DNA of 64,000 nucleotides from Staphylococcus roterodami. Its GTDB lineage: Bacteria > Bacillota > Bacilli > Staphylococcales > Staphylococcaceae. The stretch is from the NCBI GenBank assembly GCA_022493055.1, contig CP092781.1, positions 186,001-250,000 on the forward strand. The letters are read 5' to 3'. The notes under the pieces are model-generated. The model did no database searches. It saw nothing but the letters and a program-made list of their open reading frames with translations, and was not told the origin of the DNA. This document shows positions 28,804-38,715 of the stretch, piece by piece; the first letter of the stretch is position 1; every line of letters begins with the position of its first letter. The position numbers and the translations under genes are program-made.

Positions 28804-29459
28804 ATTTGTAACTTTATCCTTCATCAACATTAAGCAATATTATTAACAGAAAACGATATGTATCTTAAAACTAAGCAATCATGTATTGAATGGTTTCCCC
28901 ACCAGGTTAATACATCACACAGACAAAATCATATCTTTTTATTATTCATCATTTTAGTCGCAAAATGAACATGACCTAACACTTCATAAACCCTATTAAA
29001 TAAACCACACACATCATTGTGAAATACGACGATTGTATAAGCAACATATGCTTTTGCAAGTCGTATCGAAAGTGAACGATAAATATTGAATTGAACATTC
29101 AACATTTAAGTACATTTCGATAACACAATAATGTGGGTGGTTTTCTTTATTTTCAAAAATAAAATATTTCAGTTGAAGCGTAACTCAAGTAAATATTATC
29201 AGATTAAAGGTCCTCAATCTGTAACAATCACATCAATAATTAAACGGCATATGGCTTTAAGTAACTCTATACGTTCCTAGATAAACGCTCTATACATTCA
29301 CTAATAATTTGAAGGGACCTTAATATAATTTCCAAAATTCAATTTTCCCAATCTAACGATATGCCGAACTATACAATTGAATCTCCAATTTATTTAGTTA
29401 CCAAATTTCGCACAGTGATAACATTAATCCGATTCCACCTTCATCCATAATCAAACAAT
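28804..29459. other. 656-base gap between coa and fadA, no gene seen
   Basis: No reading frame with a ribosome site is visible. Two hairpins are present: ATACGAC (29024-29030) with GTCGTAT (29060-29066), and TATCGAAA (29064-29071) with TTTCGATA (29115-29122), which share bases and so are mutually exclusive. CGGCATAT near 29244 recurs inverted near 29360. None has a classical T run, so the coa and fadA terminators are not identified. A small RNA is possible but unsupported. Confidence 0.5.
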
Positions 29460-30644
29460 CTAATGAATATACTCAAATATTGCAGCTGCGCCCATACCGA
29501 CGCCAATACACATTGTCACCATGCCGTAGCGACTATCGGGACGTCTACTCATTTCAGAAAGTAAACGTGAGGTTAATATAGCACCGGTTGCACCTAATGG
29601 GTGACCTAAAGCAATAGCACCACCATTTACATTAGTACGTGATGAATCTAGACCTACCGCATTCATAGAAGCGATTGTTTGAGAAGCAAATGCCTCATTT
29701 AGTTCTACTAAGTCGATGTCTTCGATTGTTAAATTGCTGAGTGATAACACTTCAGGAATCGCATATGCAGGACCAATACCCATAATTTTTGGATCCACAC
29801 CGACAGCTTTGAAACCAACGAATCGAGCGATGGGTTTCACACCTAGTTCTTTTACTTTGTCTCCTGACATTAAGACGACAAATGCTGCACCATCAGATAG
29901 TGGGGCAGATGTACCTGCAGTAACTGTGCCGTCAGCCTTAAACACTGTCGGCAATTTAGCTAATGCCTCTTTCGTTGTGTCAGGGCGAATTAACTCATCT
30001 TGTTCAAATATACCTTCTTTAAAGTCGACTCCGTCTTCAGTGTATTCAACGTATTCAACACTTATTGGAATGATTTCATCTTCAAAGCGACCTGCACGTT
30101 GTGCTTCATATGCGCGTTGATGACTTTGAACAGCATAGGTATCTTGTTCTTCTCTAGATACGCCATATTGTGACGCTACGTTTTCTGCTGTTAGTCCCAT
30201 TGGATATGACGCACCCACGTTTTCAAATTGTAATATTGGATTGTTGGTAGGTTCGTTTCCACCCATAGGGACAGCACTCATTAATTCTACGCCACCTGCC
30301 ACGAGTATATCTCCTTGGCCAGCCATAATTTGATTGGCTGCAGTTGCTATAGTTTGTAGCCCAGATGAACAGTAACGGTTTATAGTTTGTCCAGGAATAA
30401 AGTGCGATAAGCCTGTACGTAATGCAATCGTTCTTGCAATGTTTTGTCCTTGTAACCCTTCAGGGAAAGCAGTACCTACAATGACATCTTCAACCATATT
30501 ATTATTAAACTTTCCACCAACACGACGTAACACACCTTGTAATACTTTAGCAGCAACATCATCTGGTCTTTCATAAAATAATGACCCTTGTTTTGCCTTT
30601 GCAGTAGCTGAACGTCCATAAGCTACAATATATGCTTCTTGCAT
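29460..30644 (-). CDS. fadA: Acetyl-CoA acyltransferase (3-ketoacyl-CoA thiolase)
   Basis: A 394-residue thiolase for the last step of beta-oxidation. Active-site cysteine in INRYCSSGLQTIA (about residue 88), C-terminal histidine in GGAIALGHPLGATGA, and second cysteine in MVTMCIGVGMG. NEAFA, the acid/structural motif, is present in VELNEAFASQT. Start at 30644 with AGAGG eight bases upstream; the ATG three codons earlier abuts the ribosome site. It is the last gene of the minus-strand fadXDEBA cluster, 29 bases after fadB, forming the beta-oxidation pair with it. Confidence 0.94.
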   Translation of the reverse strand: MQEAYIVAYGRSATAKAKQGSLFYERPDDVAAKVLQGVLRRVGGKFNNNMVEDVIVGTAFPEGLQGQNIARTIALRTGLSHFIPGQTINRYCSSGLQTIATAANQIMAGQGDILVAGGVELMSAVPMGGNEPTNNPILQFENVGASYPMGLTAENVASQYGVSREEQDTYAVQSHQRAYEAQRAGRFEDEIIPISVEYVEYTEDGVDFKEGIFEQDELIRPDTTKEALAKLPTVFKADGTVTAGTSAPLSDGAAFVVLMSGDKVKELGVKPIARFVGFKAVGVDPKIMGIGPAYAIPEVLSLSNLTIEDIDLVELNEAFASQTIASMNAVGLDSSRTNVNGGAIALGHPLGATGAILTSRLLSEMSRRPDSRYGMVTMCIGVGMGAAAIFEYIH

Positions 30645-30673
30645 GCTTATCATCCTCTCTTAATAAATGTTCT

Positions 30674-32935
30674 TTAATTACGTAATGGCTTACCAGTTTC
30701 TAACATATGCTTAATTCTGTCGTATGTTTTTTTAGATTTTAGTAACTCAATAAAACTGATTTTCTCTAATTTTTGGATATAGCGTTGATTAATATATGTG
30801 TTACGAAGTAGTTCGCCACCAGATAAAACATATGCAATTTCTAAGGCAATATGATAATCGTAATTACTAATAAAATGACCTAGTCTTTGCGCGTCTAATT
30901 GTCCTTCAATTAATACTTTGTAATTTTCTCCTAAACCGATATATTTGTATTTTGGTTTAGGTATATAGTTTGTTTCTGCCTCATATTTCGCGCGTTTAAG
31001 TGCAACTTCGACACGTTGTGCTGTGTTGAAAATAATCGTATCTGTATCACGTAAATAGCCATAACGGCGAGCCTCAAATGCATTAGTAGATACTTTTGCA
31101 AATGCGATGTTTGTCAGTACTTTAGTCATTGAAGCTTGTTTATCATCAAATTTATGTGATGTGTGTAAAATGCGATCTGCCATTTCTGCAAGTCCACCAC
31201 CACTTGGTAATAAACCAACGCCCGCTTCAACAAGGCCAATATACGTTTCACTTGCTGCTACAACGATAGGCGAGTAAAGTACAAGCTCACATCCACCACC
31301 TAGGGCACGACCTTGTACAGCTGTGACGATTGGCTTTAAGCTATACTTCAAACGATTAAAGCTATAATGTAATTTATCAATTGATTGTGCAACGACATCA
31401 TCCACAAGACCTTCTTCATGCGCCTTTTTCATTAAGAAGAGGTTAGCACCTACGCTGAAATTATTACCATCAGCATAAATAACCATACTCGTATAATGTT
31501 TGTTTTCCAGCAAATCAATCGCCTCAACTAAAGCATCATTAAATTCATCGGTAATGACATTATTTTTACTCTGTAATTTTAGTAAAAGTTGATCGTCGTG
31601 AGTTACAGAAAGTTTAGCATCACCTTTATCCCAAAGTTCATCTTTTACAAAGTGAGATACAGGTGTTGCATATTCAATCGTTTCATTCTGTTTATAAAAG
31701 CTACCGTCTAATTCATTAATCCATTGTGGTAAGTCGCCAAGTTCATCTTCCATGCGCGATTTAACACGTTCAAATCCCATCGCATCCCATAATTGGAAAG
31801 GTCCAAGCTTCCAGTTAAATCCCCAAACAAGTGCGCGGTCAATGTCACGGAAGTCATCGGTAGCTTTAGGTACATTGATGGCAGAATAATAGAAGTTATT
31901 ACGTAAGGTCTCCCATAAAAATTGTCCTGCTTCATCTTGTGCATTAAAAATGACATCAAGGTTATGCGCTAAATCTTTATTAAATTCATTTAAAATAGGT
32001 GATTGTGGATGTGATACAGGAACATAATCTTGCTTTTCTTTATCGTAAACAAGACGTCCTTTAGTATCTTTATCTTTTTTATAAAATCCTTGCTTCGTTT
32101 TACGACCTAGTGCACCATTGTCAAACAATGTATTTACAACTTTAACATCGTGGAAGTAGGGTGCTTCCTCAGGGACTTGTTGCATACCTTTAATTACAGA
32201 TACTGCAATATCTAATCCGACTAGGTCAGATAGGGCATATGTGCCAGTTTTAGGACGACCAATAGCTTGACCAGTTAAAGCATCCACATCTATAATGTTT
32301 AAATTTTGCTCTTCTGCGCGATACATAATATCATTCATCGTTTGTGTACCGACTCTATTTGCAACAAATCCTGGTACATCATTAACAACGATGACACCTT
32401 TGCCTAATACATTTTGCGCAAAAGATTTTACCTCTGATACGATAGAGTGTTTCGTATATGATGTAGGTATTAGCTCTACTAATTTCATAATGCGTGGTGG
32501 GTTAAAGAAATGTAGTCCAAAGAATCGTTCTTGATCCGTGTTGTTAAATGCTTTTGCAATTGCTGTAATTGGTATGCCTGATGTATTAGTAGCAAATAAA
32601 GCATCTTCTTTAGCATGATGAGCGACTTGTTGCCATACCGCATGTTTGATTTCAATGTCTTCTTTAACTGCTTCGATATATAAGTCAGCATCATCATTAG
32701 CTAAGTCATCGTTAAAATTACCATATGTTAAATTACTTGCTAAATTTAAGTCAAATAGAAGTGGTCGTTTTTTGTCTACGATTTTATCATACGATTTTTT
32801 TGCAATAAGATTTGGATTATTTTCGTCGACTACAATATCTAATAATTTTACTTTTAGACCTGCATTTACAAAAAGTGCTGCAAGTTGTGCACCCATCGTA
32901 CCTGCACCAAGAACTGTTACTTTATTAATTGTCAT
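30674..32935 (-). CDS. fadB: 3-hydroxyacyl-CoA dehydrogenase/enoyl-CoA hydratase fusion
   Basis: A 753-residue bifunctional enzyme. The N-terminal NAD-binding domain begins VTVLGAGTMGAQLAALFVNAGL, with the dehydrogenase motif FGLHFFNPPRIMKLVELI and NDVPGFVANRV. The crotonase domain comes second (about 420-640), with AVQGRALGGGCELVLYSPIVVAA as the oxyanion region and VEAGVGLLPSGGGLAE carrying a catalytic acid. The order is dehydrogenase first, as in Bacillus FadN and opposite to E. coli FadB. Start: ATG with GGAGGTATAACT. It catalyses the hydration and second oxidation steps. Confidence 0.94.
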   Translation of the reverse strand: MTINKVTVLGAGTMGAQLAALFVNAGLKVKLLDIVVDENNPNLIAKKSYDKIVDKKRPLLFDLNLASNLTYGNFNDDLANDDADLYIEAVKEDIEIKHAVWQQVAHHAKEDALFATNTSGIPITAIAKAFNNTDQERFFGLHFFNPPRIMKLVELIPTSYTKHSIVSEVKSFAQNVLGKGVIVVNDVPGFVANRVGTQTMNDIMYRAEEQNLNIIDVDALTGQAIGRPKTGTYALSDLVGLDIAVSVIKGMQQVPEEAPYFHDVKVVNTLFDNGALGRKTKQGFYKKDKDTKGRLVYDKEKQDYVPVSHPQSPILNEFNKDLAHNLDVIFNAQDEAGQFLWETLRNNFYYSAINVPKATDDFRDIDRALVWGFNWKLGPFQLWDAMGFERVKSRMEDELGDLPQWINELDGSFYKQNETIEYATPVSHFVKDELWDKGDAKLSVTHDDQLLLKLQSKNNVITDEFNDALVEAIDLLENKHYTSMVIYADGNNFSVGANLFLMKKAHEEGLVDDVVAQSIDKLHYSFNRLKYSLKPIVTAVQGRALGGGCELVLYSPIVVAASETYIGLVEAGVGLLPSGGGLAEMADRILHTSHKFDDKQASMTKVLTNIAFAKVSTNAFEARRYGYLRDTDTIIFNTAQRVEVALKRAKYEAETNYIPKPKYKYIGLGENYKVLIEGQLDAQRLGHFISNYDYHIALEIAYVLSGGELLRNTYINQRYIQKLEKISFIELLKSKKTYDRIKHMLETGKPLRN

Positions 32936-33122
32936 AGTTATACCTCCAATTTAGTTGAGGATAAGATAACTTCTAAGCATTTCGAGCCAGTTTTACTATT
33001 TCATAAAATGAATTAAAAGTATCTTTGTCAGCTATCTTAACCTCTGATTTAAGGAAAGCATCATATTAAAAATAATTGTCTAGTTATGTGATACGCTAAT
33101 ATTTTGCAAAATCCTTATTAGC

Positions 33123-34334
33123 TTAAACAAATGCAGAATCACCAGTTAAGGCACGTCCAATTACTAATGCATTAATTTCATGAGTACCTTCGTATGTGTA
33201 AATTGCTTCTGCATCGGAGAAGAAACGTGCAATATCATAATCATCGGCAAGAATACCGTTGCCACCTGTAATGCCTCGTCCCATTGCTACCGTCTCGCGT
33301 AAACGTAATGCATTCATCATTTTAGCTGTAGAAGTTGCAACTTCATCATATTCACCATGTGCTTGCATGTTAGCTAATTGAGCACATGTTGCCATTGCTT
33401 GAGCTAAATTACCTTGCATCATTGCTAGCTTTTCTTGTATTAACTGATATTTACTAATTGGTTTGCCGAATTGCTTACGCTCAGTGACATAATCTAATGT
33501 GGCACGTAGTGCACCAGCCATACCACCCGTAGCCATATATGCGACACCTGCTCGTGTTGAATAAAGGATTTTAGCAATGTCTTTAAAGCTTGTTATGTTT
33601 TGTAAGCGATCTGCTTCATCTACTTTGACATTAGTTAATTTAATTAGTGCGTTAGGTACGATACGAAGGGCAATTTTGTTATCAATGACTTCAATATCCA
33701 CACCATCTTGCTCTGGTCTGACAACAAAGCAATGTGGTTTGCCTGTCTCCTTATTTACAGCGAATACAGGGATTACGTCAGAAACATGTGCACCACCAAT
33801 CCATTTCTTTTCGCCATTAATAACCCAAGTGTCACCTTGACGTTCTGCGACTGTTTCTAAGCCTCCTGCAACGTCAGAGCCATGCTCAGGTTCTGTTAAT
33901 GCAAAGCATGTACGCAATTCATGAGACTGTAATTTTGGTACATATTTCGCGATTTGTTCTTTGCTACCCCCGAAAAAGAAAGTGTTATGCCCCAAACCTT
34001 GGTGAACACCGAGTAGGGTTGCGAGTGAAATGTCAAAACGAGCGAGTAGATAAGACATGAAAAATTGAAATAGTTGACTCGGCATTTTGGCATTTGGTCT
34101 ATCTTTATAAAGTAATGGGTTATTAAAGTAATTTAATTCTCCTAAATCTTTAAAATAATCTTCAGGTACTGTGGCGTCTATCCAATGTTGATTGATATCT
34201 GGTCGATATTTACTTTCAAGTAAATTGTCAACTTGTTGTAAAAATTCAACTTCACCGTCTGTTAAACCTTTAGCAATACTAAGCACATCTTCAGGGAATA
34301 ATGATTTTAAGACTTTTTCTTTTTCAAATGTCAT
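33123..34334 (-). CDS. fadD: Acyl-CoA dehydrogenase
   Basis: A 403-residue FAD enzyme for the first oxidation of acyl-CoA. Visible motifs: CFALTEPEHGSDVAGG (FAD/substrate loop), WVINGEKKWIGGA, RKQFGKPISKYQLIQEKLAMM, and the C-terminal YEGTHEINALVIGRALTG, in which the glutamate is the likely catalytic base. The sequence pattern is close to the glutaryl-CoA dehydrogenase branch. Start: ATG with TTAGGAGGAATTTAT. In S. aureus the name fadD is used for this dehydrogenase and fadE for the CoA ligase, the reverse of E. coli. Confidence 0.92.
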   Translation of the reverse strand: MTFEKEKVLKSLFPEDVLSIAKGLTDGEVEFLQQVDNLLESKYRPDINQHWIDATVPEDYFKDLGELNYFNNPLLYKDRPNAKMPSQLFQFFMSYLLARFDISLATLLGVHQGLGHNTFFFGGSKEQIAKYVPKLQSHELRTCFALTEPEHGSDVAGGLETVAERQGDTWVINGEKKWIGGAHVSDVIPVFAVNKETGKPHCFVVRPEQDGVDIEVIDNKIALRIVPNALIKLTNVKVDEADRLQNITSFKDIAKILYSTRAGVAYMATGGMAGALRATLDYVTERKQFGKPISKYQLIQEKLAMMQGNLAQAMATCAQLANMQAHGEYDEVATSTAKMMNALRLRETVAMGRGITGGNGILADDYDIARFFSDAEAIYTYEGTHEINALVIGRALTGDSAFV

Positions 34335-34404
34335 ATAAATTCCTCCTAAAAATAATATGAATATTTATGGAAATCACATACATACAAACCTTAATGAAGA
34401 TATT

Positions 34405-34418
34405 TGTAAACGCTTACA
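34405..34418 (-). promoter_or_regulatory. cre site between fadE and fadD
   Basis: TGTAAACGCTTACA is a near-ideal CcpA cre palindrome in the 101-base gap between fadE and fadD. It would act as an internal roadblock or control a secondary promoter within the operon. Confidence 0.75.
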
Positions 34419-34435
34419 AAACAGCGTAAAATTTT

Positions 34436-35944
34436 TTACTTTAATGTTTCTGATACTTTGTCATTCATCATTTGTCGAATCGCAAGTTTGTCTGGTTTTT
34501 GTGTACTATTTAACGGCATATGTGTCACAGGTACATACATTCTTGGTACTTTGTAGCCAGCCAAACGATTACGCATATGTTGATCTAACTTTTCAGCATA
34601 GTTAGGATCATCTTCGCGAAGTATGATGGCTGCTGCTATTGACTCACCATATTTTGGATGATCATAGCCTACGACAACACACCGATCAATTAGTGGATGC
34701 TCAGCTAAAGCATTTTCAACTTCAGATGGTAAGACATTTTCGCCACCTGTAATGATAAGTTCTTTTTTACGATCAATGATGAAAATATCGCCATCTTCAT
34801 CCATTTTTGCTAGATCGCCTGTTAATAAATAACGACCATGAAACGATTTGGCAGTTTCTTCAGGTTTGTTCCAATATCCAGGTGTTACATTTTTCGCTTT
34901 AATAGCAAGCTCGCCGATGTCGCCAGTAGGGACTTCTTGACCATTTTCATCAAGAATTCGTGCATCAACAAACATGACTGCTTTACCAATACTCATCGGT
35001 TTGCGTTTCGAATTTTCCGGTGTATTAACGAGTACTAGAGGTGCTTCAGTTAATCCATAACCATTGATAATATTAATACCATATTGTTTAAATGCTGCTT
35101 GAATACTTGGTAATGGCTGTGAACCACCTTGAATAATGTAATCCATTGCTTTAAAATTATCAGGATTAAAATTACAGGCTCGTAGCGTACTATAATACAT
35201 CGTTGGAATCATGATAATAAAAGTAGGCTTGTACTGTGCAATCATGTCGTTCAATTCTTCTCCATTAAAATAACGTTGTAGAATCAATGTGCCACCTGAC
35301 ATCAAAACGGGCAACACTGTATCATTAAATCCTAAAACATGGAACATAGGTGTAGATACAATCGTAATATAATTTGAATTAAACTTATATGTCAGTTCTA
35401 AGTTTGCACCATTATGAACAAATGATTCATACGAGAACATTACGCCTTTAGGTGATCCAGTAGTACCACTTGTATAAATTAACGCTGCAAGATCTTGTGG
35501 TTCGACCGGTGTTGCTTGAAAAGGTTGATGATGATTTGGATCTACAATTTCATCATATTGACGCGAATCGATATCCATGTGTAATAGCTTTTGATCAATG
35601 TTTGTTAAAGAACTTAGGTGTTTTTCTGCATAAAAGAGAAGCTTTAGTTGTGCATCTTCCACAATAGCTGCTATCTCTTTAGGACTGAGTCTCCAATTCA
35701 TGGGTAAAAATACAGCACCTGTTTTAAAACAAGAAAATAGTAAATCTAATATTGCAATATCATTTGGAGCAAAAACACCTATGACATCACCTTTCTTAAC
35801 ACCTTGAGAAGTTAAATAATGCGCCATATTATCAGCGCGGGCGTTAAGTTGTTGGTATGTCCAAGAGGTCTGTTTTGCGTGATCAATGACAGCAGGTTTG
35901 TCATCATCGAAATCTGAACGCGTTTTAATCCAATCGAAATTCAT
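34436..35944 (-). CDS. fadE: Acyl-CoA synthetase (AMP-forming)
   Basis: A 502-residue adenylate-forming ligase that activates carboxylic acids to CoA esters. Motifs: P-loop LIYTSGTTGSPKGVMFS, GYGLTEAP, LTGDLAKMDEDGDIFIIDRKKELIITGGENVLPSEVE (hinge and core) and the C-terminal catalytic lysine in NSTQKPDKLAIR. Start at 35944 with AAAGGGGG eight bases upstream (MNFDWIKTRSDF); a frame from 36031 overlaps fadX and lacks a ribosome site. It is 25 bases after the fadX stop. Chain-length preference cannot be read from sequence; ligases of this clade often prefer short to medium or branched acids. Confidence 0.92.
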   Translation of the reverse strand: MNFDWIKTRSDFDDDKPAVIDHAKQTSWTYQQLNARADNMAHYLTSQGVKKGDVIGVFAPNDIAILDLLFSCFKTGAVFLPMNWRLSPKEIAAIVEDAQLKLLFYAEKHLSSLTNIDQKLLHMDIDSRQYDEIVDPNHHQPFQATPVEPQDLAALIYTSGTTGSPKGVMFSYESFVHNGANLELTYKFNSNYITIVSTPMFHVLGFNDTVLPVLMSGGTLILQRYFNGEELNDMIAQYKPTFIIMIPTMYYSTLRACNFNPDNFKAMDYIIQGGSQPLPSIQAAFKQYGINIINGYGLTEAPLVLVNTPENSKRKPMSIGKAVMFVDARILDENGQEVPTGDIGELAIKAKNVTPGYWNKPEETAKSFHGRYLLTGDLAKMDEDGDIFIIDRKKELIITGGENVLPSEVENALAEHPLIDRCVVVGYDHPKYGESIAAAIILREDDPNYAEKLDQHMRNRLAGYKVPRMYVPVTHMPLNSTQKPDKLAIRQMMNDKVSETLK

Positions 35945-35969
35945 TAGTATACCCCCTTTAGCTTCACTT

Positions 35970-37532
35970 TCATACTTTATGAATTGATTGTCTAAGTTGT
36001 CCCCACTTTTTTTGATAAATGCTACTATCAATCATTTTTAAATTGTCAGCAATCAATGGTTCAAATGCCATTTGATTTAATATATCTTTTTGCAAATCAA
36101 GGCCTGGTGCGATTTCAATTAGCTTTAAACCTTTATCCACTAGCTCGAATACGGCACGGTCAGTAACAAAGTATACTTCTTGATTAAGTGACCGCGAGTA
36201 CTGTGCATTAAAGTCTATATGGCTTACTTCGGATACAAATTTTTTAGTATGACCTTCGTTTTCAATATCTAATTTATGTTCATAACATGATATTGTGCTC
36301 CCTGCGACGAACGTTCCTGAAAAAATAATTTTGTTAACAGATTGCGTAATGTCTATAAAACCACCACAACCATTTAATCGGTCATTAAAGTAGGACACAT
36401 TGACATTGCCATATTGATCTACTTCTGCAAAGCTAAGATAAGCAACAGATACACCATTGTTATAGATAAAATCCCAAGCTTGATCATGACGCATACGTAC
36501 ATCTGCGTTATAGTTCATACCAAAACGTTCACGGCTTCCTACAAATCCACCAAAAATGCCGACATCTAGAATTGGTTGTACGTCATGTGCGACACGTTCT
36601 TCATAAAGCAAATTTGAAAGCTCATTGTTAATACCATAGCCAATACTAATCGTATCGCCGTATGTTAAAAATTGAGCGGCACGTCTAAGAATAAGTTTGC
36701 GATTATTAAATGGCAACGGTTGTTCAGGTATACAATCAATACGTTCTTGACCTGACAATGCAGGTAAATAATGACTTTGAATTACTTGACGATGATTGTG
36801 ATCATCTTGGGTAACATATACATAATCAACAATACTTCCAGGAATAATAACATCATTTGGTTTTAGTTGATAGTCATCAACTATAGCTTTAACTTGTACG
36901 ATAACGGTGCCATGATTGGCCTTAGTATTTAAAGCAACATGATAACATTCGCTCAAGTATGCTTCTTGTGTTAAATATATATTACCTTGCTTATCTGCAT
37001 AGGTTCCTCTCAGCAATGCCACATCAACGCTAGGGAATGTGTAATGCAAATATGTTTCATCGCGTATGTTGACTATAGAAACTAAGTCTTCTGTAGTATA
37101 CGCGTTTACTTTGCCTCCTCCATATCTGGGATCAACAGCAGTATTTAAACCAATTTTTGTAAGCACACCAGGTAAAAGATGGTTACTTTGACGATAATGA
37201 GTAGCAATGACACCTTGTGGTAAGAAGTATGCTTCAATGTCATTGTTTTTCATAGCTTGTGCTGTTTTTGACGAAGCAGTTAAAATACTCATAATGACAC
37301 GCTTAATCATGCCACGTTCAATAAAGTCATCTAGATCGGGTGCAACGCCCAAACTATGGATATCATTCGCTAAAATAAAGGTTAAATCATTAGGCGTCTG
37401 GTATTTGTCGTGTTGCGCTAACACAGCACGTAGAACTTCGGCAGGTAAATTGGCAACAGCTAGAGCCGATAAACCAATCACATCACCGTCTTTAATGATA
37501 TGTTGTAAATCGTGCCATGTGATTTGCTTCAA
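35970..37532 (-). CDS. fadX: Acetate/acyl CoA-transferase
   Basis: A 520-residue fused alpha-beta type I CoA-transferase (propionate/acetate CoA-transferase class). GGGKVNAYTTEDLV and GTYADKQGNIYLTQEAYL are in the first half. The expected active-site glutamate is in SIGYGINNELSNLLYEE, followed by VGSRERFG. Start: TTG at 37532 with GGAGGTG six bases upstream fits best; GTG or ATG codons at 37550 and 37547 lie before that ribosome site. It is the first gene of the operon. It would move CoA between acetyl-CoA or acetoacetyl-CoA and free acids. Confidence 0.88.
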   Translation of the reverse strand: MKQITWHDLQHIIKDGDVIGLSALAVANLPAEVLRAVLAQHDKYQTPNDLTFILANDIHSLGVAPDLDDFIERGMIKRVIMSILTASSKTAQAMKNNDIEAYFLPQGVIATHYRQSNHLLPGVLTKIGLNTAVDPRYGGGKVNAYTTEDLVSIVNIRDETYLHYTFPSVDVALLRGTYADKQGNIYLTQEAYLSECYHVALNTKANHGTVIVQVKAIVDDYQLKPNDVIIPGSIVDYVYVTQDDHNHRQVIQSHYLPALSGQERIDCIPEQPLPFNNRKLILRRAAQFLTYGDTISIGYGINNELSNLLYEERVAHDVQPILDVGIFGGFVGSRERFGMNYNADVRMRHDQAWDFIYNNGVSVAYLSFAEVDQYGNVNVSYFNDRLNGCGGFIDITQSVNKIIFSGTFVAGSTISCYEHKLDIENEGHTKKFVSEVSHIDFNAQYSRSLNQEVYFVTDRAVFELVDKGLKLIEIAPGLDLQKDILNQMAFEPLIADNLKMIDSSIYQKKWGQLRQSIHKV

Positions 37533-37579
37533 GAAATTCACCTCCATCACATCTGGAAATATAGCGTTTTTACACTTTG

Positions 37580-37624
37580 TGTAAACCCTTACAAGAAATA
37601 TAACATAAAGAAGTTTAAATGCAA
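37580..37624 (-). promoter_or_regulatory. fadX promoter and cre-like site
   Basis: Reading on the minus strand, TTGCAT (37624-37619) and TATATT (37602-37597) are separated by 16 bases. TGTAAACCCTTACA (37580-37593, plus-strand reading) is a cre-like palindrome with a CCC centre directly downstream of the -10, placed to block transcription. The rest of the gap up to 37905 shows no gene. Confidence 0.65.
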
Positions 37625-37905
37625 TTATAAATATCTTTTTATTCTGATAACAGTCACATTATAGACATAATTATAGAGTGCGTAATGATTGTAAAATCAA
37701 GGGTTTGGAATCGATTGAATGTTATTAAAATGTTTAAATGAAAATATTGTTCGGAACATAAAAAGTTGATTTGATTTAATTTTAAAATGTGTGTGCAAAA
37801 TAAAATAAGCAATTGGAGTAAATGGCATCAAAAGAATCATTAAGTTTCTATGGTGTATAATGTAACTATAAGAATGGGTTTGTATGTAAAGAAGTCGAAG
37901 ATGTA

Positions 37906-38577
37906 ATGAGAATAAATGTTTTACAACATACACCGAACGAAGGCTTAGGATATATTAGGGAGTGGGCTAAAGAGAGAGGTCATACTGTTTATATTTATCA
38001 TCCATATTGTTATAAAGGTGTGTTGCCCCGTGCCGATGAAACAGATATGTTAGTCATTCTTGGAGGACCAATGAGTCCTGATGATAATATACCTTGGATT
38101 AAAAATGAGAGGCAATTAATATTGGAATTGATGGCTAAGCACAAACCGATATATGGTGCCTGTTTTGGAGCACAACAAATTTCTAAAGCATTAGGAAATG
38201 AAGTTTTGAAATCACCCGTAAAAGAAGTGGGATGGGACGACGTGTATTTAGAGTCTGACATTATTTCCGACATACCAAGTCAATTAATGGCGCTGCATTG
38301 GCATGAGGATATGTTTCAGGTACCGGAACAAGCGACATTACTATTTTCTGGGAATCACATTAGAAACCAAGGATTTATCATTGGAAATAATGTAATTGGA
38401 TTACAGTTTCATTTTGAACCTGGTCCAGATGATGTTAGGGAAATTGTTATAAATGATCATGAGTATATTGCTAATTCTGTTTTGCAACAGTCGGCGGATG
38501 ACATTTTATCCTTTAAGGTACCAGAACAAAATAGAGTAACTATCTTCAAAATATTAGATTTTATAGTAAAAGCGTAA
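37906..38577 (+). CDS. Class I glutamine amidotransferase-like protein
   Basis: A 223-residue stand-alone GATase domain of the GMP-synthase-like group. The catalytic triad is complete: C86 in GACFGAQQ, H169 and E171 in LQFHFEPGPDDV. ILGGPMSPDD is the oxyanion-side loop. The ribosome site is weak (AAAGAAG), but the N-terminus MRINVLQHTPNEGLG matches the family. No synthase partner is adjacent, so it may be a gamma-glutamyl hydrolase or peptidase instead of an ammonia donor. Its substrate is unknown. It is divergent from fadX. Confidence 0.82.
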   Translation: MRINVLQHTPNEGLGYIREWAKERGHTVYIYHPYCYKGVLPRADETDMLVILGGPMSPDDNIPWIKNERQLILELMAKHKPIYGACFGAQQISKALGNEVLKSPVKEVGWDDVYLESDIISDIPSQLMALHWHEDMFQVPEQATLLFSGNHIRNQGFIIGNNVIGLQFHFEPGPDDVREIVINDHEYIANSVLQQSADDILSFKVPEQNRVTIFKILDFIVKA

Positions 38578-38715
38578 TGACTAGGATGAATTTTTATTTA
38601 ACAAATGTCGAATTTGAATGTGTTCAATTGCACAAAATATTTATATTAAATAATGGAAAATCCATCAATATTCAATTAAAATAGTTTTATTATGAAAATG
38701 AGAGTAGGTAAGTCT

